Source: Mucilaginibacter achroorhodeus
GTDB lineage: Bacteria; Bacteroidota; Bacteroidia; Sphingobacteriales; Sphingobacteriaceae
Reading direction: 5' to 3'
Assembly (NCBI RefSeq): GCF_007846095.1
Contig: NZ_VOEI01000004.1
Coordinates: 310,001-374,000, forward strand
DNA: 64,000 nt
Shown: positions 45,417-53,396 of the stretch, one piece after another
Layout of the letters: each line of letters starts with the position of its first letter
How positions within the stretch are numbered: the stretch's first letter is position 1
Made by a program: the position numbers and the translations under genes
Notes under the pieces: model-generated
Seen by the model: only the letters and a program-made list of their open reading frames with translations
Database searches by the model: none
What the model was told of the DNA's origin: nothing

Positions 45417-46462
45417 TGGCTAAGATACTGGTAGTAGATGACGAAGCAGACCTGGAAGTACTGGTAAAACAGAAGTTTAGGCGCAAGATAAGGGAGAGTG
45501 AATACGAGTTTATCTTTGCGCAGAACGGGGCCGAAGCGCTTGAGCGTATAAAAGAACACCCTGATCTGGACATTATCCTTTCTGACATCAATATGCCGGT
45601 GATGGACGGCTTAACGCTGCTATCGCGCCTGCCGGAAGCTAACCCTACATTAAAGGCTGTTGTTGTATCTGCCTACGGCGACATGCAAAACATTCGCACC
45701 GCCATGAACCGTGGTGCGTTTGATTTTATTATGAAGCCGGTGGATTTTGATGATCTTGACCTTACCATGCAAAAGACCATTACGCACGTACGTCAGCTGC
45801 AGGAAACCCTTAAAGCTATCAAGGAAAATAACATCCTGAGGATGTACGTAGATGAAAACGTGCTCAATTTTATGACCCATAAGGAGGCTGAAAGCAGCCT
45901 CATGAAAAATGAGTTGCTTGAGGCCACTGTAATGTTCGTAGATGTTTGCGGCTTCACTGCCATTACTGAGCACGTTGCAGCAAACACCGTGGTAAACTTG
46001 CTGAACGGCTTGTTCGATAAAATTGTAAAGGAGATCATTAATCAAGGCGGCCACGTAGATAAATTTATGGGTGATGCTATTATGGCCGTATTTCGTGGAG
46101 AATATCATTTAGATAGGGCAATTGACACTGCCTTAGCCGTTAAGCAGCAATTAGCCAACGAGCCTGAAATAGATGCGGGCAACGGTAAGATCTTTAAACC
46201 CGAAATATCGGTAGGTATCAACTCGGGTGAGATGGTATCTGGTAATATTGGTTCAGCATCCTTAAAACGACTTGATTATACCGTAATAGGCGACTCTGTA
46301 AATCTTGCCCAACGCCTGCAAGGCATTGCCAAAGCCGGCCAGATCATCATCACTGAAGCCGTGTATGAAAAGGCGAAGGAATCTTTCCACTGCAAAGAAA
46401 ACGGGGAATTTATGCTAAAAAATAAGGCTTTGCCGGTAAATACTTATGAGGTTGTGGAATAG
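45416..46462 (+). CDS. Receiver domain fused to class III adenylate/guanylate cyclase
   Basis: 348 residues. Residues 1-120 are a receiver (Asp57; Lys107). A helical linker (121-165) leads to a class III cyclase domain: first metal Asp176 in FVDVCGFT, second metal Asp220 in KFMGDAIMAVF, base-selecting Lys216 and Thr289 (Lys favours ATP), transition-state Asn296 and Arg300 in IGDSVNLAQRL. All catalytic residues are present, so it should make cAMP, controlled by phosphorylation from the adjacent kinase. Confidence 0.93.
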   Translation: MAKILVVDDEADLEVLVKQKFRRKIRESEYEFIFAQNGAEALERIKEHPDLDIILSDINMPVMDGLTLLSRLPEANPTLKAVVVSAYGDMQNIRTAMNRGAFDFIMKPVDFDDLDLTMQKTITHVRQLQETLKAIKENNILRMYVDENVLNFMTHKEAESSLMKNELLEATVMFVDVCGFTAITEHVAANTVVNLLNGLFDKIVKEIINQGGHVDKFMGDAIMAVFRGEYHLDRAIDTALAVKQQLANEPEIDAGNGKIFKPEISVGINSGEMVSGNIGSASLKRLDYTVIGDSVNLAQRLQGIAKAGQIIITEAVYEKAKESFHCKENGEFMLKNKALPVNTYEVVE

Positions 46463-46566
46463 GGTATTGAGTCAAAAGGCGAAATTAAAAAGTCAAAATT
46501 ATCCCGTACGTCGCAATTACGCTTAGACTTTAGAGTTTAGATCTTAGCTTTTAGAATTCCTCAACA
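46463..46566. repeat. AT-rich intergenic segment with reiterated ttagactttagagttt words
   Basis: Between the convergent cyclase and HD-YitT genes lie short reiterated words (ttagactttagagtttagatcttagcttttag, about 46522-46554, given here in parts). The same word family (gtctaaagtcctaag) occurs at 60571-60635, so this is probably a dispersed intergenic repeat, possibly also serving as a weak bidirectional terminator. Confidence 0.4.
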
Positions 46567-48027
46567 TTAGTGTCTCGCTCTTCTCTTTAAAACACCACCA
46601 GCAGCTTCTTTAATGATACTGGTGAAGATAAAAGCCTTAGGATCGATATCGTGCACCATGTCCTTAAGTCGGCGTAGCTCCAGGCGGGTAACAACGGTGA
46701 ACACGATATCCACGGGATGGTGAACATCAAAGTTTTCTTTCAAAAACCCACGCTCACCTTTATAAATGGTGATGCCGCGGCCCAACTGCATAACCAGCAT
46801 TTCCTTTATAGCCTGGTTTTGGCCGGATATGATAGTAACGCCGGTGTATTCCTCCAAGCCTTCTATCACAAAGTTGATCATCCGCGATGCGGTGAAATAG
46901 GTGATAATAGAATATAACGAGGTGGTAAAGCCAACCTCAAAAGCCGCTATCAGGAAAATGATGATATTGATACCTAAAATGATCTCACTGATAGTGAAAC
47001 TAATACGCTTACCCGTGTAAAGGGCCAATACTTCAATACCATCGAGGGCACAACCACCACGAATAGCCAGCCCGATACCCGTACCCATAAAAACGCCACC
47101 GAATATAGAAACCAGCAATTTATCGGATGTGATTTTATCTGGATAAGGAATATAAAGGATACAAAGGGCCAGGCCTATAATAGCCAAAAGTGTACGTATG
47201 GCAAAAGTTTTATTCACCTGGAACATCCCCATAACAATAAAGGGTATATTAGCCAGAATAATTACGTAGGCTATGTTAACGTGGTAAAGTTCGTGTATCA
47301 ATAGAGAGATACCAGTTACGCCACCGTCAAAAAAAGCATTGGGGATCAAAAAGCTTTTAAGGGCAAAACCACAGAACAGGATACCCGCAATTGTGTAAAT
47401 TGTGTCGGTAATGATTGATTTAGCAGTTGGCGCTGTACTCATTTCGGCAATAGGTGTTTGGTTTTGTAAAGCTCTTAAATTTTCTTGTTTTTTCGGCTCC
47501 TTGTTTTCAACAGATGCTTTGGTGAAATAACGGTGCTGCGTGAGAAAGGTAATTTGCAATGCATCCCAGGCTTTTTTATCGCTTATGCCACCTAACGCTT
47601 TCATCTCCAGGTAAAGTTTATTACCTGTGCTAATGAAATCCTCGCGGCCTAAATAATCCAGGTCAGCATCACAAATTATTTCTTCCAAATAGTCTTTGGG
47701 CTGTTGAGGCAATTGCGTTGCCATGATGGTGGCACAAATACGGTCTATCTCCTCACTGGTATAACCGAAATTTGGTAGAGCGTCCCGTGCTATATCGCAT
47801 GAAGCTTTCTCGTGATCTTTAATTTGGTTAAGGTAACCGCTGTCATGATACAAAGCTGCAACTAACAATAAACGCTTATCTATTTCACTTAACTTTTCTT
47901 TTTCGGCAATGCTGGCAGCAGCGTTGTAGACATCCAGCGTATGATCAATATTGTGATAGTGAAAATGCGCCGGCAGCTCAGTTTTGAGTCGGTTTAAAAT
48001 GTGCTGTCCCTCCGGGCTGTTGATCAT
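46567..48027 (-). CDS. HD-domain phosphohydrolase fused to YitT/DUF2179 membrane protein
   Basis: 486 residues. Residues ~1-190 are an HD domain: HYHNIDHTLDV (His29), LYHDSGYL (His61-Asp62) and DADLDYLG (Asp120-124) give the H...HD...D metal site. A linker (190-205) leads to a YitT-type membrane domain with about five helices (FCGFALKSFLIPNAFFDGG, FGGVFMGTGIGLAIRGG) and a C-terminal DUF2179 cytoplasmic domain (VTIISGQNQAIKEMLV; TVVTRLELRRLKDMV). YitT proteins usually have only the last two parts. The HD domain suggests nucleotide or second-messenger turnover at the membrane. Confidence 0.9.
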   Translation of the reverse strand: MINSPEGQHILNRLKTELPAHFHYHNIDHTLDVYNAAASIAEKEKLSEIDKRLLLVAALYHDSGYLNQIKDHEKASCDIARDALPNFGYTSEEIDRICATIMATQLPQQPKDYLEEIICDADLDYLGREDFISTGNKLYLEMKALGGISDKKAWDALQITFLTQHRYFTKASVENKEPKKQENLRALQNQTPIAEMSTAPTAKSIITDTIYTIAGILFCGFALKSFLIPNAFFDGGVTGISLLIHELYHVNIAYVIILANIPFIVMGMFQVNKTFAIRTLLAIIGLALCILYIPYPDKITSDKLLVSIFGGVFMGTGIGLAIRGGCALDGIEVLALYTGKRISFTISEIILGINIIIFLIAAFEVGFTTSLYSIITYFTASRMINFVIEGLEEYTGVTIISGQNQAIKEMLVMQLGRGITIYKGERGFLKENFDVHHPVDIVFTVVTRLELRRLKDMVHDIDPKAFIFTSIIKEAAGGVLKRRARH

Positions 48028-48151
48028 GTTGCTAAGATATCAAATACTCCATGGATTTTGATTAACATAACCCGCATTGTCACCACTATGTCCCAGTGTA
48101 CCCGCAACGTCATATAACATCAAAAGCAGTCTTACGGTGCTTTATTCACCG

Positions 48152-48159
48152 TAAATTTG
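48152..48159 (+). promoter_or_regulatory. -7 promoter box before the luciferase-like gene
   Basis: TAAATTTG matches the Bacteroidota TAnnTTTG box exactly, 40 nt before the coding start. A clear TTTG -33 box is not seen at the right distance. Confidence 0.35.
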
Positions 48160-48199
48160 TGGTAGACCTGTTTAAGACATTGCTATCAGGACATTAGTT

Positions 48200-49231
48200 A
48201 TGAGTACAACAAAATTATCTGACATAAAATATTCTATTCTTGATCTGGCACCTGTGGTGCAGGGTGGCACACCCGGTACCAGTTTCAAATCAAGTCTTGA
48301 GGTTGCACAGTTAGCCGAAAAGGTTGGCTATACGCGCTATTGGTTTGCCGAACATCATAACATGATCAGTGTGGCCAGTTCTGCAACCTCTATATTGATA
48401 GGCTATGTTGCCGGCGGTACGTCAAAGATCCGTGTAGGATCCGGCGGTATCATGTTACCTAATCATGCGCCGTTGATCGTAGCCGAGCAATTTGGTACGC
48501 TGGAATCTCTCTATCCCGGCAGGATAGATCTTGGCCTCGGCCGAGCGCCCGGAACCGATCAGCTTACAGCTTTAGCTATCCGCGGCGAAAATTTTAACGC
48601 GGTACAAAATTTCCCTAAAGACATCTTAAGGTTGCAAACATTTTTCTCTGCTGATAATGCTAACAGCAAGGTAAGGGCCAATCCCGGCGAGGGCTTGGAT
48701 ATCCCTATCTGGGTACTGGGCTCAAGTACTGACAGTGCCAAAGTTGCCGCAGCTATGGGTTTACCTTATGCTTTTGCCAGCCATTTTGCACCCACTTATT
48801 TCAGGGAAGCGATAAAGATCTACCGGGATAATTTCCGACCGTCAGACCAGCTAAAAGAACCATACGTGATCTCGTGCATTAACGTAATTGCTGCAGATAC
48901 CGACCCGGAAGCCGAGCGCCTGGCAACATCAATGAAACAGATGTTTTTAGGCGTTGTAACAGGCCGCAGACAGTTGCTTCCACCGCCCGTAAAAGACATG
49001 GATGCTATATGGTCGCCGTACGAAGAGGAGGCCGTAATGCAGATGCTGGCTTACTCGTTTGTTGGCAGTGCGGAGACAATAAAAAATAAGCTGGGAAGTT
49101 TTATTGAAGAGACTGGTGTTGATGAGGTAATGGCAACTTCGCCCATATTTGATCATCAATCGCGCATGTACTCAGTAAAGTTATTTGCCGATGTTATTCG
49201 TAAATCGGCATATGCGCCTTTAAACCAGTAG
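48200..49231 (+). CDS. LLM-class flavin-dependent oxidoreductase (luciferase-like)
   Basis: 343 residues, luciferase-like monooxygenase fold. Landmarks are RYWFAEHHNM, IRVGSGGIMLPNHAPLIVAEQF and GRIDLGLGRAPGTD, which are the conserved motifs of the MsnO8/YhbW branch. It would use reduced FMN from a partner reductase; substrate unknown. It ends at a terminator that separates it from the kinase cluster. Confidence 0.92.
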   Translation: MSTTKLSDIKYSILDLAPVVQGGTPGTSFKSSLEVAQLAEKVGYTRYWFAEHHNMISVASSATSILIGYVAGGTSKIRVGSGGIMLPNHAPLIVAEQFGTLESLYPGRIDLGLGRAPGTDQLTALAIRGENFNAVQNFPKDILRLQTFFSADNANSKVRANPGEGLDIPIWVLGSSTDSAKVAAAMGLPYAFASHFAPTYFREAIKIYRDNFRPSDQLKEPYVISCINVIAADTDPEAERLATSMKQMFLGVVTGRRQLLPPPVKDMDAIWSPYEEEAVMQMLAYSFVGSAETIKNKLGSFIEETGVDEVMATSPIFDHQSRMYSVKLFADVIRKSAYAPLNQ

Positions 49232-49249
49232 GTTTAAATGTGTTGTGTT

Positions 49250-49281
49250 GCCCGTTACTTGTAAAAGTGACGGGCTTTTTT
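49250..49281 (+). terminator. Intrinsic terminator after the luciferase-like gene
   Basis: Arms 49250-49260 and 49265-49275 (11 bp, one G-U pair), loop GTAA, then a T run. It isolates the downstream kinase cluster from read-through. Confidence 0.82.
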
Positions 49282-49308
49282 GTGGGCTAAATTTTAATCC
49301 ATTTAAAA

Positions 49309-49333
49309 TTATCACAACAAAATGGTGTGATAA
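49309..49333. promoter_or_regulatory. Perfect palindrome TTATCACA-N9-TGTGATAA upstream of the kinase cluster
   Basis: Two exact 8-nt half-sites (49309-49316 and 49326-49333) lie 52 nt before the first kinase ORF and just after the previous terminator. It is a good operator or hairpin candidate for the cluster. Half-site order (TCACA...TGTGA) is the reverse of the CRP consensus, so I do not call it a CRP site. The binding factor is unknown. Confidence 0.4.
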
Positions 49334-49384
49334 AATGTACATTAGTCTGTAAATTGCCATTACCTATACGGAAAATATCTATCC

Positions 49385-50761
49385 ATGAGCAAAGTTTTTA
49401 CCATAACCGAAGGACTTGAAAATTTAGGTGCCATGAGCACAGGCGGACAGGGTTCCGTTTATAAAGGCCGGCGTATGGGGCCTGTGCTTACCGCTATTAA
49501 GTTGATGCCAACGCCGATACTTAATGAGAGCGATGATGACCGCAATTACCGCAACTTTAAAAACGAGGTTACAAAACTGCAGAAGGTAAATGAGGAGCCT
49601 AACCCCAATGTGGTTAAGATACTTAGCTGGGGGCTTACGGATAGCGGATCTTTCCCTTTCATAGAGATGGAATACATAGATGGCCCCGATCTGTGTGAAT
49701 TATTGAAAGAGCCTCATGATAAAATATTTATGCTTAAGGAGGCCATACGCGTGGCCGACCAGCTTTCAAGCGCTCTTGCACATTGCCATAGGATTGGGGT
49801 AAAGCATGGCGATGTAAAAAGCAACAACGTAAAATATAACGTACATACCGGCAACTACGTGCTCTTGGATTTTGGCCTTGCCGTGATGACCGAGGAGCAG
49901 CGCCGTACAAGCATCAGGCATGCCGGTGCCGTGGAGTTTATGGCACCAGAGCAGCACGAAGGTAAGATGCTGCTGGAGACCGATATCTATAGCTACGGCA
50001 TCATACTTTATGAGTTGCTTACCGGCGAGGTGCCTTTCCCATCAAAAGGGCATGGCGATAGCGCACGTAACCAGGTGATGCTGGCACACATCGAATCGCC
50101 TGTTCCTGATCTGCTGAATGCACGCCGCGCGGCCTTGCCTGCATCCTGGAGCGATGAGAAAAAAGCGCAGGAGATGCAGGTACCGCAGTGGTTGCTAAAA
50201 ATTATTGATAAATGCTTGCAGAAAGATCCGGACAGGCGGTTTAAGAACGGCACAGAATTGCATGACGCCATCGTCCGTGGTAGTTTGGCTGCTGCAGATA
50301 GCCACGATTTTAACGGTGGACTAAGCAATGCTGCCCTACGCAGCGAGAACGAACGTTTGCATAACCTTTTGTTGCAATACCAGCAAACCGGCCCGCCGCC
50401 TCAACCGGCTTATGAAGAGCCGGTAGACGATGAATCGCGCGTGTCGCTTTCCAAGCCATACTATTATACGTTAATAGTATTAATAGTGTTGTTTATGGGT
50501 TTTTCAGTCTATGCAACTTTCCTTAAAAAGCAGGGGCAAAGCAAGCAAGCAAGTGAAGATACGATACAAAACAAGCCCGACACAGGCGGTGTTGATTACG
50601 GTTCAAAGTATCCGCAAAGCCAAAGTGCCCAGCCAGATACGATGCCGGCTAAGCGAGATACCCCGGTTGTAAGAAAGCCGGTTACAGAACCACAAAGGCC
50701 ATCAACAGACAGCGTAAACAATCAGCAGCAGGATACCACCGTAACACAGCCCGAACAGTAA
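49385..50761 (+). CDS. Membrane Ser/Thr protein kinase, PknB-like (copy 1)
   Basis: 458 residues. Cytoplasmic kinase domain ~1-300: glycine loop GGQGSVYKG, ATP Lys39 (TAIKL), catalytic loop HGDVKSNN (Asp143; HGD in place of HRD), DFG Asp162 and MAPEQ. A short coiled coil (320-335), one membrane helix (about 354-376) and a ~80-residue extracytoplasmic Pro/Thr/Gln-rich tail follow. The layout is PknB-like without PASTA repeats. It opens the cluster and lies 117 nt before an FhaA-like gene. It shares its first 15 residues, MSKVFTITEGLENLG, with the second kinase. Confidence 0.93.
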   Translation: MSKVFTITEGLENLGAMSTGGQGSVYKGRRMGPVLTAIKLMPTPILNESDDDRNYRNFKNEVTKLQKVNEEPNPNVVKILSWGLTDSGSFPFIEMEYIDGPDLCELLKEPHDKIFMLKEAIRVADQLSSALAHCHRIGVKHGDVKSNNVKYNVHTGNYVLLDFGLAVMTEEQRRTSIRHAGAVEFMAPEQHEGKMLLETDIYSYGIILYELLTGEVPFPSKGHGDSARNQVMLAHIESPVPDLLNARRAALPASWSDEKKAQEMQVPQWLLKIIDKCLQKDPDRRFKNGTELHDAIVRGSLAAADSHDFNGGLSNAALRSENERLHNLLLQYQQTGPPPQPAYEEPVDDESRVSLSKPYYYTLIVLIVLFMGFSVYATFLKKQGQSKQASEDTIQNKPDTGGVDYGSKYPQSQSAQPDTMPAKRDTPVVRKPVTEPQRPSTDSVNNQQQDTTVTQPEQ

Positions 50762-50878
50762 AACATCTGTTTACTAAATGTGTTCAATGAAACTATAGCA
50801 AAATATTAAAGATCGGTAAGTTTTTCAACGGCTTGTTCATCTTTTAAATTTCGACTTTTAACTTTTGAATTAACCTTA

Positions 50879-51841
50879 ATGGCATCTACACCTAACTTTT
50901 GGCAACGCATTGGTATACAAGATTGGTTTCTTACTAACGAGACCACCGAAAAGGCTAAGGCAAACGCCCTCACGCCAGATACTGTTTACAGCTACATCGT
51001 AGAAAAATTTAGGGAATCTATTAAACAGCTATCATTTGCTGATAGGGTGGTGTTTTATCATGAGTTCATCATCAGCTTTAACCCTGATGATTACAAAGAA
51101 TTTATTGCTGATAAACAAGGCATATTCGGCCTCATAGTTCAGGAAACGGTAGAGAAATTCTACGAGATATTAAAAGAGTACCGTGATGCAGGCAAAACGG
51201 TAAAGCCATCCGGCTCTAAATGGGTTTTCAGGCTGGTATCGCACCCGGATTATGCCCGCGGCGATAAAGGTTTTATTGGCAAGCTGTTACCTGATAATAA
51301 TGAGCCAATAAAAGAGCAGAACCTGCGGGTAACTTTCATACCCCGTCAAACCGGTATTGCCCAAACTTTTGATGTTAGCCAGGATGTGCTAAAAGGCTTT
51401 AATTATTACAGCGAGGGTTATTTTGAAATACCTTACGAGGATAACCTGCAAGCTGCTGAAGAAGAGAAAAAAGCATCTACCAAGTCGCCAAAAGATAGCA
51501 TTGCCAAACTGGAAACTATCATTCCCGATCAGCAATTTGCCGGTAAAAAAGTTGAATACCTGATGAAAGACGATGAGATCATTGTATCAGGCAGCGAGGA
51601 GACGCGCGAAGACTCAAACATATTCACCATACCGTCTGATTGGGTTAATGCCCCGCATTTGCAGCTTAAATATAACCGTTCTGATGGTAAATTTTACCTG
51701 GCATCATTCGGAGAGATGACCACACTTAATGAGGTTAAAGTAGAGCGAAGTGACATCAACTCGCCCAAATGGGTTGAGTTACCGGTTAACTCGCGAATGC
51801 TGCTTAACGGCATTATAGGTTTAAACCTGTTTAAAGCATAA
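50879..51841 (+). CDS. FhaA-N-like protein with degenerate C-terminal FHA-like domain
   Basis: 320 residues, soluble. The N-terminal ~150 residues match in pattern the FhaA N-terminal domain (DUF3662): VVFYHEFIISFNPDDYKEF, then a long helix (LIVQETVEKFYEILKEY) and FRLVSHPDYARGDKGFIGKL. The C-terminal ~95 residues (from about 222) look like a beta-sandwich of FHA size, but the phosphothreonine-binding GR, S-x-x-H and N residues are absent. It is therefore either a non-phosphate-binding FHA or a divergent beta domain. Assignment rests on pattern reading and context. It probably acts as an adaptor for the adjacent kinase, phosphatase and wall enzymes. Confidence 0.6.
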   Translation: MASTPNFWQRIGIQDWFLTNETTEKAKANALTPDTVYSYIVEKFRESIKQLSFADRVVFYHEFIISFNPDDYKEFIADKQGIFGLIVQETVEKFYEILKEYRDAGKTVKPSGSKWVFRLVSHPDYARGDKGFIGKLLPDNNEPIKEQNLRVTFIPRQTGIAQTFDVSQDVLKGFNYYSEGYFEIPYEDNLQAAEEEKKASTKSPKDSIAKLETIIPDQQFAGKKVEYLMKDDEIIVSGSEETREDSNIFTIPSDWVNAPHLQLKYNRSDGKFYLASFGEMTTLNEVKVERSDINSPKWVELPVNSRMLLNGIIGLNLFKA

Positions 51842-51844
51842 TCA

Positions 51845-51943
51845 ATGTCACAAATATTATCCATAGGCTTATTGGTAATTGGCGGGCTAATGCTGCTCAC
51901 CCACTTTGCTGATATTAAAAGATCAGGTAAACGCAATGGCTGA
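51845..51943 (+). CDS. Small single-helix membrane protein (32 residues)
   Basis: ATG 51845 starts 3 nt after the stop of the previous gene and ends with TGA at 51941-51943, overlapping the PP2C start by 8 nt. The translation has one hydrophobic helix (SIGLLVIGGLMLLTHFA) and a basic tail (DIKRSGKRNG). The tight spacing on both sides argues for a translated, coupled small ORF. Its role is unknown; small single-helix partners of kinases or SEDS-PBP complexes are one possibility. Confidence 0.5.
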   Translation: MSQILSIGLLVIGGLMLLTHFADIKRSGKRNG

Positions 51944-53396
51944 AAACTATTTTGGACAAACCGATACCGGCAGGGTACGCAGCAACAACGAAGATACCTT
52001 TGTTGCCCGCAAAGTAATGCATGACAAGTATGTGCTTGCTGCAGTAATTGATGGCGTTGGCGGATACAATGGCGGCGAAGTTGCTGCCGAGATTGCGCAG
52101 ACCGTTTTTACAGAACAGCTTAGTAAGCCACAGGCCAATATCATCGAAGGAATGATTGAGGCCTTTAAGCAGGCAAGCCGGGATATAGCTGCAAAAAAAG
52201 CGGAAGATAAAGCGTTGGAAAGCATGGCTTGCGTAGCCACAATGGCCATAGCAGATATCGAAAATAACCGCTTTTATTATGCTCACGTAGGGGATACCCG
52301 TTTATACTTGCTGCGCGATCAATCATTAGTTAAAATCTCAAAAGACCACTCTTTTGTTGGGTTTTTAGAGGATAGTGGCAGGCTGACTGAAGATGCCGCC
52401 ATGAACCACCCAAAGCGTAATGAGATAAATAAAGCCTTAGGGTTTAGCAACCAAGTAGAGACGGATGATAGCTTTGTGGAAACCGGCGATTCTCCATTTT
52501 TGCCGGGGGATCTGCTTTTGCTTTGCAGCGATGGCCTAACCGATCTGGTAGACAAAGAGGGTATTCTATCGATACTAACTTTAAACGCTTCCTTACAAGA
52601 AAAAGCCCGTGAGCTTATCACCGCTGCCAATAACAACGGCGGGCGCGATAATGTAACCGTTGTATTAGTTCATAATGATAAACCCCGCTATCAGCCGCAG
52701 GCAGTGGCGCCGGTAACCAACCAGGTAAAACGAGCAGAGGAGCCCGAGGAGAATAAAGAAAGAACAAATCACGAAGCTATTAAACCATCCACAACAAAAA
52801 CTGAACCTCAGATGCGTAAAAGCGGAAACAGCGGGTTAACCGTAATATTAGGGCTATTGTGCCTGTTGTTTTTAGGAAGCACAGTTTGGCTGTTTATGAA
52901 AGGGCAAACACCTGCAAAGGTGACAAAGCCAATTGCCGATACCGCAAAGCTGCGTAATGATAACGAAGTGAAGCTACAAGATGCCATAGATGCCTTTAAA
53001 GGTGATACACTTGTATTAACGGATACGGCTTTTAAACAACCGGTAATGTTAACCGATACCTTGCACATAGATAAGGATACGCTTTATTTAAAAACCAAGG
53101 GCAATTTTGTTTTGCAGCGCGATACGGCTTATCATGGCCCTGCATTGGCTTTAGGCGGCAAAGCCAAAGTTATTGTAATTGAAAACCTAAAGTTTAAAGA
53201 CTTTGATGTAGCAGTTGAATTTGCTAATAATGGCTTGTCGTTAGTGAATGTGCAGTTCAGCAATTGCCGTTTGCCGGTGCGCAACAACTATGTGTTTGCG
53301 CAGGACAAAAACATCACGGCAAGTTTTCCTATGATCATTACAAACACCAATACTGCTAAACCTAAAACCACTGCAAAAGCAAATGGAGGCAGATAA
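51936..53396 (+). CDS. PP2C-family Ser/Thr phosphatase with membrane helix and extracytoplasmic domain
   Basis: 486 residues from ATG 51936 (an earlier ATG at 51906 lies inside the small ORF and is less likely). The phosphatase domain is complete: RSNNED (Asp20), AVIDGVGGYNGG (Asp39), HVGDTRLYLL, LCSDGLTDLV and GGRDNVTVVLV. A linker rich in Glu/Lys/Pro (about 245-295) precedes a single membrane helix (about 301-320) and a periplasmic ~165-residue domain with repeated beta-strand turns that looks like a short right-handed beta-helix. It is the PstP-like counterpart of the two kinases. It overlaps the next gene by 14 nt. Confidence 0.92.
   Translation: MAENYFGQTDTGRVRSNNEDTFVARKVMHDKYVLAAVIDGVGGYNGGEVAAEIAQTVFTEQLSKPQANIIEGMIEAFKQASRDIAAKKAEDKALESMACVATMAIADIENNRFYYAHVGDTRLYLLRDQSLVKISKDHSFVGFLEDSGRLTEDAAMNHPKRNEINKALGFSNQVETDDSFVETGDSPFLPGDLLLLCSDGLTDLVDKEGILSILTLNASLQEKARELITAANNNGGRDNVTVVLVHNDKPRYQPQAVAPVTNQVKRAEEPEENKERTNHEAIKPSTTKTEPQMRKSGNSGLTVILGLLCLLFLGSTVWLFMKGQTPAKVTKPIADTAKLRNDNEVKLQDAIDAFKGDTLVLTDTAFKQPVMLTDTLHIDKDTLYLKTKGNFVLQRDTAYHGPALALGGKAKVIVIENLKFKDFDVAVEFANNGLSLVNVQFSNCRLPVRNNYVFAQDKNITASFPMIITNTNTAKPKTTAKANGGR

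Noticed and set aside
49309..49333. CRP-binding site
   Set aside because: The half-sites are in the reverse order (TCACA before TGTGA) compared with the CRP consensus.
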